Positions 30,814 to 39,894 are shown, counted from the stretch's first letter. The stretch is DNA of 50,504 bases from Streptococcus sp. HMSC034E03 (GCF_001811505.1 NZ_KV804981.1:15787-66290), one strand, 5' to 3'. Numbers and translations: made by a program. The notes: a model not told the origin generated them from the letters alone.

Positions 30814-32073
30814 TTATTTTTTACGATTCAAAATAGCATTCAAGACGATGGCTACTGTACTTGCAATGACAATACCATTTGAAAAGAACATTTGAAATTC
30901 AGTCGGTAAAGTATTGAAGAGGTTGCTTCCGTTCAATCCCACCCCAGCAGAAATAGAAACCGCTGCAATGAGGAAGTTGTGTTCATTGTGCTCAAAGTCT
31001 ACACGCGCCAAGATTTGCATCCCTTGTAGAGATACAAAACCAAACATGACAAGCATGGCTCCACCAAGAACAGGGCTCGGAATAATCTGTGCCAAGGCAC
31101 CAAACTTAGGCAAGAGACCGAGCAAGATAAGGAAACCAGCTGCGTAATAGATTGGCAAACGAGTACGAATACCTGAAAGTTTCACCAAGCCTACGTTTTG
31201 TGAAAATCCTGTATAAGGGAAGGTATTGAAAAGTCCACCAAGTAAGACAGCAAGACCTTCAGCACGATAACCATTGCGGAGACGAGTGCTATCGATTGGA
31301 TCTTTAGTAATATCAGAAAGGGCAAGATACACACCAGTTGATTCTACCATAGATACAGTAGCAATGATACACATCATTACAATAGAAGAAATCTCAAATT
31401 GCGGAGCACCGAAGTAAAATGGAGTTGGGATATGAACGAGTGGAGCTTCTGCTACTGGTGAGAAATCAACCAAGCCCATTGTTGCAGCGATAATGGTACC
31501 TGCAATCAAACCAATCAAAATTGAAATAGATTTGATAAATCCTTTGGTAAAGATATTGACCAAAAGAATAATGAGAACTGTAATCATTGCCAAAGCTAAA
31601 CTTTGTCCAGTTGGTTTTTCAACGTTATTTCCCATATTTCCGATGGCAACAGGAATCAAGGTCAAACCAATCGTCGTAATGACAGATCCAGTTACGATTG
31701 CAGGGAAAAGATTGGCAACCTTAGAGAAGATACCTGAAATCAGGATAACATAAATCCCTGAAGCAATCAAAGCTCCGAACATAGCACCGCTACCATGACT
31801 TTGTCCAATCATAATAAGTGGAGCAACAGACTGGAAGGCTACCCCAAGAACAATAGGTAAACCAACACCAAAATGTTTATTGAGTTGCAATTGTAAAAGA
31901 GTTGCAACCCCACACATAAAGATATCTGTTGAAATAAGGTAGGTCAACTGTTGAGCTGAGTACCCTAAAGCACTTGCAATCATGATTGGTACTAGGATTG
32001 AACCTGAGTACATGGCTAGCAAGTGTTGCAAACCAAGAACGGCTGCCTGTGAGTGGTTTTCCTGTTGTTTCAT
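30814..32073 (-). CDS. pbuX: Xanthine permease
   Basis: A 419-residue NCS2-family nucleobase transporter with about 12 to 14 hydrophobic segments. It has the family features FQSVAPLIMIGQSHG in the early part and a PYTGFSQNVGLVKLSGI region around residue 285. It imports xanthine with protons. Its ATG overlaps the xpt stop codon in TAATG, and AAGGAGG precedes it, so the two genes are translationally coupled. Both are under the riboswitch before xpt. Confidence 0.93.
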   Translation of the reverse strand: MKQQENHSQAAVLGLQHLLAMYSGSILVPIMIASALGYSAQQLTYLISTDIFMCGVATLLQLQLNKHFGVGLPIVLGVAFQSVAPLIMIGQSHGSGAMFGALIASGIYVILISGIFSKVANLFPAIVTGSVITTIGLTLIPVAIGNMGNNVEKPTGQSLALAMITVLIILLVNIFTKGFIKSISILIGLIAGTIIAATMGLVDFSPVAEAPLVHIPTPFYFGAPQFEISSIVMMCIIATVSMVESTGVYLALSDITKDPIDSTRLRNGYRAEGLAVLLGGLFNTFPYTGFSQNVGLVKLSGIRTRLPIYYAAGFLILLGLLPKFGALAQIIPSPVLGGAMLVMFGFVSLQGMQILARVDFEHNEHNFLIAAVSISAGVGLNGSNLFNTLPTEFQMFFSNGIVIASTVAIVLNAILNRKK

Positions 32074-32654
32074 TAGATATCTGCCTCCTTGAAGATAACT
32101 TTTCCATTTTCAAAGCGCTCTAATCGCGCGAGTGATACTACCTGATGACCTGATTTTTCTAACAGTTCACGACCATCTTGGAAAGATTTTTCAATCACAA
32201 TCCCGACGGCCTCGACTGTAGCACCAGCCTGTTCGATAATCTGAATCAAACCTTTAGCTGCTTGACCATTAGCCAAGAAATCATCAATAATCAATACTTT
32301 ATCTTGAGGAGATAAGAACTTACCTGCAATAGATACGGTACTAGTTACTTGTTTAGTGAAAGAATAAACTTCAGCAGTCAAAATTCCTTCATTCATAGTA
32401 ATATTTTTTGCCTTTTTAGCAAAAATCATGGGAACATCTAACTGTTCAGCCACATAAAGGGCTGGGGCAATTCCAGATGCCTCAATGGTTACGACTTTAG
32501 TAATACCAGCATTTTTAAAATGCTCTGCAAAAGTACGACCAATTTCTCGCATCAAGGAATAATCAACTTGGTGGGTCAAGAAAGAATCCACCTTAAGAAT
32601 ATTCTCACCAAGAACGTTTCCGTCCTTTAAAATTCGTTCTTCTAATAATTTCAC
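32073..32654 (-). CDS. xpt: Xanthine phosphoribosyltransferase
   Basis: A 193-residue type I phosphoribosyltransferase starting [20 protein letters not shown], with the PRPP-binding motif [13 protein letters not shown] near residue 125. It makes XMP from xanthine and PRPP. The start is the GTG at 32654, five bases after a perfect GGAGG; the longer frame to 32705 would run into the riboswitch terminator and is rejected. It forms an operon with pbuX. Confidence 0.93.
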   Translation of the reverse strand: MKLLEERILKDGNVLGENILKVDSFLTHQVDYSLMREIGRTFAEHFKNAGITKVVTIEASGIAPALYVAEQLDVPMIFAKKAKNITMNEGILTAEVYSFTKQVTSTVSIAGKFLSPQDKVLIIDDFLANGQAAKGLIQIIEQAGATVEAVGIVIEKSFQDGRELLEKSGHQVVSLARLERFENGKVIFKEADI

Positions 32655-32669
32655 AATAACCTCCGAAAT

Positions 32670-32811
32670 AAAAAGAGACTTACCAAGTAAGCCTCTGGAA
32701 AACAAAGAAATAGATTCAACACCTATTCTTATATCTCTGCAGCTTACTCATTGTTAGGTATTTACGGTACCTTGTAGAAACGCCACGCCAATTCGCGGCA
32801 TAAATAAGTAA
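32670..32811 (-). ncRNA. Guanine-class purine riboswitch with intrinsic terminator
   Basis: On the minus strand P1 is TTACTTATT (32811-32803) with AATGAGTAA (32752-32744). The conserved joining segments are GTTTCTACA and CCGTAAA, and P3 is AGGTA/TACCT. The J3/1 C in AACAATG is the base that specifies guanine or hypoxanthine over adenine. A terminator (AGAGGCTTAC-TTG-GTAAGTCTCT, then TTTTTATTT, 32696-32670) follows. AGTAAGC from the P1 3' strand is complementary to GCTTACT of the terminator, which gives an antiterminator. Bound ligand should therefore stop transcription before xpt. Confidence 0.93.
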
Positions 32812-32819
32812 TCATATTT

Positions 32820-33803
32820 TTAGTGAGCATCTCCATTCCAGATAGAGTTCTTCACAATGACATAGTCAACGTGACGAAGATCTGCAACTTTACGACCTCC
32901 AGCATAAGAAATCGAACTTTGCAAATCCTGTTCCATCTCAGTTAAAGTGTCTTGCAAATGACCTTTTGCAGGAAGAAGAATTTTCTTACCTTCGACATTC
33001 TTATAGGCACCTTTTTGGTATTCTGAAGCTGAACCGTAGTATTCTTTGAATTGTTTACCATCAACTTCAACTGTTTTACCAGGACTTTCGATATGGCCTG
33101 CAAATAGTGAACCAATCATAACCATACTTGCACCAAAGCGGATTGACTTGGCAATATCTCCGTGTGTACGGATACCACCATCGGCAATTATCGGTTTACG
33201 CGCAGCCTTCGCACACCAACGTAGCGCCGCCAGCTGCCAACCACCTGTACCAAAACCAGTTTTTACCTTAGTGATACAAACCTTACCTGGACCGATTCCA
33301 ACCTTAGTCGCATCCGCACCAGCATTTTCAAGTTCACGCACAGCTTCTGGAGTTCCAACGTTACCAGCGATAACAAAAGTATCTGGCAATTCTTTCTTGA
33401 TGTGCTGAATCATAGAAATCACGCTGTCAGCATGACCATGAGCAATATCAATAGTGATGTACTCTGGTGCATCAGCCTTTAATTGACTAACAAAGTCATA
33501 TTCGTAATCTTTAACACCAACAGAGATAGAAGCAATCAAACCTTTCTCATGCATGCGTTTCACAAAGGGAATACGCCCAGCTTCATCAAAACGGTGCATG
33601 ATGTAGAAATAGCCACCCTTAGCAAGTTGTTCAGCAACATTTTCATCTAGGATTGTCTGCATATTGGAAGGCACAACTGGCAACTTAAAGGTATGTTTCC
33701 CTAAAGTTACCTGTGTATCAGCCTCTGCTCGACTTTGAAGGACACACTTATTTGGGATTAGCTGAATATCTTCATAGTCAAAGATTGGAAATTCGTTTAA
33801 CAT
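32820..33803 (-). CDS. guaC: GMP reductase
   Basis: A 327-residue IMPDH/GMPR-family enzyme. The active-site loop is [18 protein letters not shown] with the catalytic Cys and Thr, and there is a flavoprotein-like barrel motif [17 protein letters not shown]. It lacks the CBS domains of IMP dehydrogenase and has the GuaC length. It converts GMP to IMP and ammonia. The stop codon is only eight bases from the riboswitch stem, so the guaC transcript can run directly into the xpt-pbuX control region. Confidence 0.95.
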   Translation of the reverse strand: MLNEFPIFDYEDIQLIPNKCVLQSRAEADTQVTLGKHTFKLPVVPSNMQTILDENVAEQLAKGGYFYIMHRFDEAGRIPFVKRMHEKGLIASISVGVKDYEYDFVSQLKADAPEYITIDIAHGHADSVISMIQHIKKELPDTFVIAGNVGTPEAVRELENAGADATKVGIGPGKVCITKVKTGFGTGGWQLAALRWCAKAARKPIIADGGIRTHGDIAKSIRFGASMVMIGSLFAGHIESPGKTVEVDGKQFKEYYGSASEYQKGAYKNVEGKKILLPAKGHLQDTLTEMEQDLQSSISYAGGRKVADLRHVDYVIVKNSIWNGDAH

Positions 33804-33879
33804 ATTTCTCTCATTTCTCTTGTTTAGACCTTCCTAAAGTTAGGAATAGCCTCGTCTTTTCCAGACAATTACTCTAACA

Positions 33880-33937
33880 AGTTTACAATATTGTCCGTTT
33901 TTTGTCAATTGTAATGACCGAAAACAAATAATGTTCG
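33880..33937 (-). promoter_or_regulatory. guaC promoter with PurBox-like inverted motif
   Basis: On the minus strand TTGACA (33908-33903), 17 bases and TAAACT (33885-33880) form the promoter. Just upstream, 33918-33937 holds CGAACATT facing CCGAAAAC, two inverted half-matches to the PurR box AWWWCCGAACWWT. A hairpin TTCCTAA-CT-TTAGGAA lies in the leader near 33833-33848. The promoter is clear; the PurR link is weak. Confidence 0.55.
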
Positions 33938-33974
33938 TGTTTATAATTTTTGATTTAGATAACTAAGTAGACAT

Positions 33975-34757
33975 TTACCCTGTATTTGTCTTGCCTTTCA
34001 AATCTTTACCAATATTTTCGATAAAGACTCTTTCAAAGGATTCAATCCTCTTGACAAAATCTTGATAACTTTCGGCTTGTCTAGGGATTTGAATAGACCA
34101 TTTCTTCAACTGGGCTCCATAACCTGCTAGCTTTCCTATCTCATTATCAACAACCTTGTCCTCGCTTGGAAAAACAATCCCAGCCTGCTCAGCTTGTAAA
34201 ATATAAGCATAAGAAATCAATTGAAATAGATCTTCACGATTGATTCCCTTTTCAGTCAATTCCAGTTTTTTGTATTTAGCATCTAAAACGATTTTTAACT
34301 CTTTATGATAAAAATCTGGAAATATTTTTCTTTCACGATTAGAAAATACTGAAATACCGTCCGTCTTATCCTTATTTCTAGGATGGATGAACTCTTTTAG
34401 CAACAAAGTATGAACATACTCTTACCAAAGCCAAGCAGCATCAAAAAGAATACCATGGATTTTTTGCTCTTGATATCCTAAACCATGCTTTTCTCTATTT
34501 AGGATCATCAGGCAAAGCTCTTGCAATTTTCTGTACTCTCGAAAGTATGCATGACGAAGAGGTTTGGTTTGATTTAGTCTGATAATCTTAGCACGAGCAG
34601 CTAATTTATAAGAGGGCGTTACTCGTACGATTTCTGCCACATTTTCACGACTAATAGAGAGATTATCAAGAACTCCCCTCCCTATACTTTTCTGATTCTT
34701 CATGTATTCAATTGTATGACGGATCAGCTGCATGAGTGGATTATCATAGGTGAATTC
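33975..34757 (-). pseudogene. McrC-family 5-methylcytosine restriction subunit, truncated and with a nonsense codon
   Basis: One continuous minus-strand frame reads EFTYDNPLMQLIRHTIEYMK, then GILFDAAWLW, a TAA at 34424-34422, then EYVHTLLLKEFIHPRN and a PD-(D/E)xK nuclease core (FPDFYHKE...IVLDAKYKKLE). Both halves are in the same frame, so one substitution (GAA to TAA in a WLWEEY-type motif) splits the gene. Upstream of 34757 the frame is closed, so the N-terminal third or more is lost, and no McrB GTPase gene is nearby. The nuclease residues remain, but a working McrBC system is not possible here. Confidence 0.8.
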
Positions 34758-34837
34758 TCAAGTAAAGAAAAATTACACTAAAAAGCTAAAATCTTCGAAA
34801 CAAAATTAAACATATATAAAGATATGTCTAATTTCCG

Positions 34838-34876
34838 CAGAAAACGATTGCATAAGATTTTTATTTCTGCTAGAAT
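34838..34876 (+). promoter_or_regulatory. Cytolysin promoter with overlapping cre-like site
   Basis: TTGCAT (34848-34853), 17 bases and TAGAAT (34871-34876) form a good promoter for the cytolysin gene. CAGAAAACGATTGCA (34838-34852) agrees with the cre consensus WTGNAANCGNWNNCW except at the first two positions and overlaps the -35 box. This suggests repression by CcpA when preferred sugars are present. Confidence 0.55.
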
Positions 34877-34940
34877 ATTTTTATCCCGAGAAAGCGCATT
34901 CAAGAGATAATAAAATGAAATAATAAACTAGGAGCTTTAT

Positions 34941-36644
34941 ATGATTCAAAATAATCTTGAAAAAGGTTTTCGTTATTCTATCCGAAAACGTAGCATTGGT
35001 GTCTGTGGTGTAGTTATTGCAACTTTTTTATTAAGTACAGCTTCGATTATTCAAAATAATACTGTAAAAGCTACTGAACCCTCAATTTCAAGTAGTTCTA
35101 ATCCAAAAACAGAACCTACAGTAAACGAACAAGAAAGTACTCCAAACCTCAATTCAAAAACCGAAGAAAAAGATGCCACTACTGTAACTGAAGCACCAAA
35201 AGCAGATGTTATGGAAAACCTCATGAGATCTACTAATCAGGCAGATAAGGACTTGAATAAATATCTTTTCGGATTAAACTACAACAAAATTGATATTTTA
35301 ACTCGTAGAGGTGAAGCAATCGAAAATTATTCAAATACATCTTCAAAACAACAAGGGAATGAGTTTGTTGTAATTGAAAAAGTGAAAAAGAGTATTTCTA
35401 ATAATTCAGCTGATGTTTCAATTAACGGTAATAGCGACATCTTCTTAGGCGCTTTGTTCCGAGCAGATCAAGGGTTATTAGAAAATAAACCTCAACTTGT
35501 TAGTATTGATAGAAAACAGGGTAGAATCAGCGTGGACCTTCCAGGAATGGCTGGATCAGATAGCTATACTGATGCAAACACAACAGTCAGTGGTATGCAG
35601 GAAGGAATTAACACTCTGGTAAATAGATGGAATGCAAATTATGCATCAAGTAATCCCGCACCTGCTCGTATGCAATACGATTCTACTTCAGCATATAGTA
35701 TGAATCAACTAAAAGCAAAATTTGGTAGCAACTTTGAAAAAATTGGGGTTGATTTAAAAATTGACTTTGAAGCTGCACAAAAAGGTGAAAAACAAATTGA
35801 AGTTGTCGACTTTAAACAAATTTACTTTACCGCTAACTTTGATGCACCAAAAAATCCTGGAGATGTCTTTGGTGATAATGTAACAGTCAACGATTTACAA
35901 GATCGTGGCTTGGATGAACAAACACCTCCTGTTTATGTTTCTAGTATGTCTTATGGCCGTCAAATGTATGTTAAATTTGAAACAACAAGTACAAGTACAG
36001 AACTTAAAGCAGCTATAAATGCTGTCATTAAAGGTGTGCCTATTAACCCTGAATCTGAATGGGCTCGTGTTTTGAAAAATACTTCTGTAACAGCTGTTAT
36101 TGTTGGCGGTAACGCTGATGGCGCTGCTCGAGTAGTTACTGGAACACCTGAAGATCTCAAAAAATTAATTCAAGAAGGAGCTAATTTTAGTACACAAAAT
36201 CCTGCAGTCCCTATTTCTTATAAAACTGCCTTTTTAAGAGATAATCAAGTTGCAACAATCCAAAACAGTACTGATTATATTGAAACTAAAATTACCTCTT
36301 ACAAGAATGGCTATCTCAATTTGCAACATAAGGGTGGGTATGTCGCTCGTTACTACGTTTACTGGGACGAAGTCACATATGACGAAAATGGAATTGAAAG
36401 CATCCGCTCTCGTGAATGGGAAGATAATGGAAAAAATAGAACTGCTGGTTTCCAAACTGAACTACAATTTAGAGGAAATGTTCGCAATCTTCGTGTAAAA
36501 ATTCAAGAAAAAACTGGTCTTGCTTGGGAACCTTGGAGAACAGTTTATAATCGTACAGAATTGCCTTTAGTTCAAAAACGCACTATTATCAATACAGGAA
36601 CAACCCTAAAACCAAAATATAGTGAACAAGTCGAAAACAACTAA
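34941..36644 (+). CDS. Secreted cholesterol-dependent cytolysin with CD59-recognition motif
   Basis: A 567-residue pore-forming toxin. A YSIRK-type signal peptide (YSIRK at 12-16, hydrophobic core 20-36, likely cleavage after VKA near 44) is followed by a Ser/Thr/Glu-rich linker to about 90 and a full CDC core, with LFGLNYNKIDILTRRGEAI, ALFRADQGLLENKP and PPVYVSSMSYGRQMYVKFET. The undecapeptide is EKTGLAWEPWR (523-533): Cys is replaced by Lys and the third Trp by Pro, as in intermedilysin. Y472-V-Y474 and R489-S490 fit the Y-X-Y-X14-R-S motif of CD59-binding cytolysins. The cholesterol-binding Thr-Leu pair is T555-L556, but the Trp usually just before it (WGTTL) is Thr. There is no LPXTG. AGGAGC precedes the ATG. 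Confidence 0.93.
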   Translation: MIQNNLEKGFRYSIRKRSIGVCGVVIATFLLSTASIIQNNTVKATEPSISSSSNPKTEPTVNEQESTPNLNSKTEEKDATTVTEAPKADVMENLMRSTNQADKDLNKYLFGLNYNKIDILTRRGEAIENYSNTSSKQQGNEFVVIEKVKKSISNNSADVSINGNSDIFLGALFRADQGLLENKPQLVSIDRKQGRISVDLPGMAGSDSYTDANTTVSGMQEGINTLVNRWNANYASSNPAPARMQYDSTSAYSMNQLKAKFGSNFEKIGVDLKIDFEAAQKGEKQIEVVDFKQIYFTANFDAPKNPGDVFGDNVTVNDLQDRGLDEQTPPVYVSSMSYGRQMYVKFETTSTSTELKAAINAVIKGVPINPESEWARVLKNTSVTAVIVGGNADGAARVVTGTPEDLKKLIQEGANFSTQNPAVPISYKTAFLRDNQVATIQNSTDYIETKITSYKNGYLNLQHKGGYVARYYVYWDEVTYDENGIESIRSREWEDNGKNRTAGFQTELQFRGNVRNLRVKIQEKTGLAWEPWRTVYNRTELPLVQKRTIINTGTTLKPKYSEQVENN

Positions 36645-37096
36645 TAAAATGGTTAAACTACAGAGTATCATTATTCATCAAGTATCATTTTTGATCCACT
36701 TTGAATTTGAAGAAAAGCAATATGATAACTCTATTCGATAACTTATACAATAAAAGGAAAACATCTTTTCATGAGATGCTTTCCTTTTTGTTTTTTGAGG
36801 TTCTTAATCCAATTAACTCAACTTATCGCAATTTAATACTCATTTAAAATCAAAAAGAGGAGAAATGTTACTGTATAAACAAACATATTAAAGTTATTGT
36901 TAGAAACTCATTACTTGCTTGCCCTGAATATAGTATGGTTCATTGATTTGCTGGTAAATTTACAAGTTTATACTTGTATTATGATGTTTCTTAAGTCGCC
37001 TATCAACAAAAAATGAACTTTGATTTTAATTGTGTATGAATACTTTTAAAAAATCTGTTTTTATCAATAATGACTAAACCTCACTCCTTCTACATC
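36645..37096. other. Gene-free flank of the cytolysin locus
   Basis: Apart from the terminator at its start, I see no supportable gene. The segment 36860-36950 translates for about 20 codons without a stop (NKHIKVIVRNSLLACPEYSM) but has no start or ribosome-binding site. No insertion-sequence ends were recognised. Confidence 0.4.
36752..36796 (+). terminator. Cytolysin gene terminator
   Basis: AAAAGGAAAACATCT and AGATGCTTTCCTTTTT form a long stem with one mismatch and a seven-base loop, followed by a T-rich stretch. It lies about 110 bases after the cytolysin stop. Confidence 0.8.
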
Positions 37097-37876
37097 CTAA
37101 TAATACTCACCCTGACGGTAGTCCCATGAGTTAAAGGTGTCTGACAGATGCATCATGATTTTATCGATGTCAAGGCCTTTACGGATAACCACTGGAGCTG
37201 GTGAAGTTGAACGTGCTCCTCCTTGTTCAGGGATGAGTTTGCCGTCTTTATCAACCATAGAGACCATCACACCTTGCTCGTAGCGTGTTTCAATCGTTTT
37301 GTCTGGTTGGATTGATGCCACGTAGTCGTCTGCCTCGATAACAAGGTCCACTGCTCCCTCGATACGTTCTCCGATTCCTTCAACCTTACCACGATTTCCT
37401 TTTCCAGAAGGATTTGCAGATGAAGCGTAGACCATTTTTCCTTCTTCCCAGAGTTTGGCAGCTAATTGTTCACCAGCTTTACCAAACTTGATGACAAAAC
37501 AGCTCGTTCCACGCACGTCAGTCATGAGTTCTTCACGACCATCACCATATGCTTTCAATTTTTCAAAGGCTTCTGGCTTCCATGGAAGGATACAACCAAG
37601 AAGAATATCTTCGTCCCAATGTTTTTGATAGAAGGCTTCAATTTCTGGGTTGAGTTGTGCCAAAGTGCGAAGCTCATCCATACTACCACAGAGGACTACA
37701 CCGGGTTTATTACGATTACGCTCTTTAGCTTCAAATTTGCGTTCAAGGCCTGCCTTATCGCTAGTCATGATGATGTAACCAACTTTTGTAGGGCAAACGA
37801 TACATCCGCCCTCACCTTTTAAAATGTCATAGCCTTCTTGTGAAAGTGTTCCGTCCCATTGAATGTGTTTTGTCAT
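37097..37876 (-). CDS. Sua5/YciO/YrdC/YwlC-family protein
   Basis: A 259-residue protein with the YrdC-domain landmarks PTKVGYIIM near residue 30 and VYASSANPSGKGNRG near 150, plus a C-terminal tail. YrdC-domain proteins bind ATP and double-stranded RNA, and some make threonylcarbamoyl-AMP for tRNA t6A. This one departs from the canonical Sua5 core in several motifs (KPGVVLCGSMDEL where KRP-PL is usual), so a YciO-like role is possible. It starts 29 bases after leuD and is probably the last gene of the leu transcript. Confidence 0.75.
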   Translation of the reverse strand: MTKHIQWDGTLSQEGYDILKGEGGCIVCPTKVGYIIMTSDKAGLERKFEAKERNRNKPGVVLCGSMDELRTLAQLNPEIEAFYQKHWDEDILLGCILPWKPEAFEKLKAYGDGREELMTDVRGTSCFVIKFGKAGEQLAAKLWEEGKMVYASSANPSGKGNRGKVEGIGERIEGAVDLVIEADDYVASIQPDKTIETRYEQGVMVSMVDKDGKLIPEQGGARSTSPAPVVIRKGLDIDKIMMHLSDTFNSWDYRQGEYY

Positions 37877-37905
37877 AGTTCTATTTCCTTTTCTATTTTT
37901 TTCTT

Positions 37906-38499
37906 CTAATCCTGCCAGTAGGCTGGTCGTTGTTTTTCATAAGCAGCAATCAAATCTTCATACTGCATGGTAATACCGATATCATCCAAACCATTTAAGA
38001 GCTTGTGTTTCCATTCGCTATCAATTTCAAAGGAGAATTCTCCGACTGGTGAGATGATTTTCTGTTGTTCCAAGTCGACAGTTACTTGGTCGCTTGGTTT
38101 CAATCGGGCGAGTTTTTCTCTAACTTCCCTTGGTTGAACAATTGGCAACATAGCATTATTGAGCTCATTATTGTAATGAATATCACCGAAAGACCCTGCA
38201 ATCACGACCTTAAAACCATAGTCAGCTAGTGCCCAAGCTGCATGTTCCCTCGAAGATCCTGCGCCAAAGTTATCCCCTGAGATAAGAATACTGGCTTTAC
38301 GGTATTCAGGTCGGTTAAAGACAAAGTCTGGATCCTCAGTGTACTTATCGTCCAGATAACGCCAAGCATACATGAGATATTTACCAAAACCTTTCTTGTC
38401 AATCAATTTCAGAAACTGCTTGGGTAGAATTTGGTCGGTATCAATATTATCATTCATAAGAGGAACGGTCGTTCCCGTATAAACAGTAAATTTTCCCAT
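37906..38499 (-). CDS. leuD: 3-isopropylmalate dehydratase small subunit
   Basis: A 197-residue aconitase-swivel subunit with [14 protein letters not shown] near the N-terminus and [17 protein letters not shown] around residue 75. It forms isopropylmalate isomerase with LeuC. It lies nine bases after leuC. Length and motifs are normal. Confidence 0.97.
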   Translation of the reverse strand: MGKFTVYTGTTVPLMNDNIDTDQILPKQFLKLIDKKGFGKYLMYAWRYLDDKYTEDPDFVFNRPEYRKASILISGDNFGAGSSREHAAWALADYGFKVVIAGSFGDIHYNNELNNAMLPIVQPREVREKLARLKPSDQVTVDLEQQKIISPVGEFSFEIDSEWKHKLLNGLDDIGITMQYEDLIAAYEKQRPAYWQD

Positions 38500-38508
38500 A
38501 TCCTCTCC

Positions 38509-39891
38509 TTACTGGGCTTCTGGCATTTGTCGAACATCTACGAAGCGCCCTGCAATAGCTGCTGCTGCTGCCATGGCTGGACTACAGAGATGGGTCTTAG
38601 CGCCAAATCCTTGTCTATCTTCAAAGTTGCGGTTACTGGTTGAGGCACAGTGAACACCATCTGGTACTTTGTCAGGATTCATTCCTAGGCACATGGAGCA
38701 ACCTGGGTCTCTCCACTCAAAACCAGCATCTTGGAAAACCTTATCCAAGCCCAACTTTTCAGCAGCTCGCTTGACTGGTCGAGAACCAGGTACCACAATA
38801 GCTGTTAAGTTAGGAGCAATCTTCTTTCCTTCGACAAATCGAGCAGCCAGTTGCAAGTCACTGAGCCGAGCATTGGTACATGAACCTATAAAGATATAGC
38901 CTAATTCAATATCTGCTGGCTTTTGACCAGGCTCCAAATCCATATAATTGTAGGCTCGTTCATCATTCATATCCTTAATTTCTGGGAAACTACTGTCAAA
39001 ATCAACCCCCATAGCAGGGTTAGTTCCCCAGGTTACCATGGGAGCCAAGTCTGAGACATCCATCCGGATAACCTTATCATAAACGGCATCGTCATCGCTA
39101 ACAAGCCTTTTCCAATCAGCTACTGCTGCATCAAAATCTTTGGGTACACACTCTCGTCCCTTTAAATAGTCAAAAGTAGTCTGATCTGGATTCATGATTC
39201 CCATCTTAGAGCCAAATTCAATGGACATATTGCAGATGGTCATTCGCTCTTCCATGCTCAGTGCATCAATAGCCTGACCTCGATACTCCACCACGTAGCC
39301 AACACCACAAGCAACACCGTATTTGGCAATCAAGGCTAAAATAAAATCCTTGGAATAGACTCCTTTTTTAGGGACACCAGTAAATTCTACCAACATTTTC
39401 TTGGGCTTAACCTGCCAAATGGTTTGAGTAGCAAATACGTGCTCAACCTCACTTGTCCCAATTCCAAAAGCGATAGCTCCAAAAGCTCCATGGGTAGCTG
39501 TATGACTATCTCCACAGACGATAAATTTCCCTGGTTGTGTTCGTCCTGTTTCTGGACCAACCATGTGAACGATGCCCTGTTTTTCAGAACCATGGGCCGC
39601 ATGTTCAATCCCGAATTCCTCAACATTTTCTGCCAACTTATCAATTTGAGCCTTGGATATCACATCTCGAATATCGTAGATATTAACTGTCGGTACATTG
39701 TGGTCAAAGGTCCCAAATGTCAAGTCTGGTCGTCTCAATCTGCGTCCTGCGTCTCGCAATCCTTGAAAAGCCTGAGGACTGGTCACCTCGTGAATATAGT
39801 GTTGATCCACATACATAAGCTGAGGTTGTCCCTCTTCTCCTGTGATCACATGGAGGTCCCATAATTTATCAAAAATTGATTTTCCTTCCAT
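38509..39891 (-). CDS. leuC: 3-isopropylmalate dehydratase large subunit
   Basis: A 460-residue aconitase-family subunit. The three 4Fe-4S cysteines are in [13 protein letters not shown] and [13 protein letters not shown]. Substrate-binding segments include [20 protein letters not shown]. With LeuD it converts 2-isopropylmalate to 3-isopropylmalate. It begins three bases after the DUF1294 gene in the leu operon. Confidence 0.97.
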   Translation of the reverse strand: MEGKSIFDKLWDLHVITGEEGQPQLMYVDQHYIHEVTSPQAFQGLRDAGRRLRRPDLTFGTFDHNVPTVNIYDIRDVISKAQIDKLAENVEEFGIEHAAHGSEKQGIVHMVGPETGRTQPGKFIVCGDSHTATHGAFGAIAFGIGTSEVEHVFATQTIWQVKPKKMLVEFTGVPKKGVYSKDFILALIAKYGVACGVGYVVEYRGQAIDALSMEERMTICNMSIEFGSKMGIMNPDQTTFDYLKGRECVPKDFDAAVADWKRLVSDDDAVYDKVIRMDVSDLAPMVTWGTNPAMGVDFDSSFPEIKDMNDERAYNYMDLEPGQKPADIELGYIFIGSCTNARLSDLQLAARFVEGKKIAPNLTAIVVPGSRPVKRAAEKLGLDKVFQDAGFEWRDPGCSMCLGMNPDKVPDGVHCASTSNRNFEDRQGFGAKTHLCSPAMAAAAAIAGRFVDVRQMPEAQ

Positions 39892-39894
39892 TCA

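Noticed and set aside
32655..32705. Longer N-terminus for xpt
   Set aside because: The extra codons lie in the riboswitch terminator, and a perfect GGAGG sits before the GTG at 32654.
33975..34733. Two independent small genes of 143 and 103 residues
   Set aside because: They share one reading frame and join across a single TAA into an McrC homologue, so they are parts of one pseudogene.
36600..36644. LPXTG wall anchor on the cytolysin, expected from its YSIRK signal
   Set aside because: The C-terminus ends PKYSEQVENN with no LPXTG, hydrophobic segment or charged tail.
36860..36950. Short plus-strand frame in the flank after the cytolysin gene
   Set aside because: About 20 codons without start codon, ribosome-binding site or recognisable similarity; not supportable as a gene or fragment.
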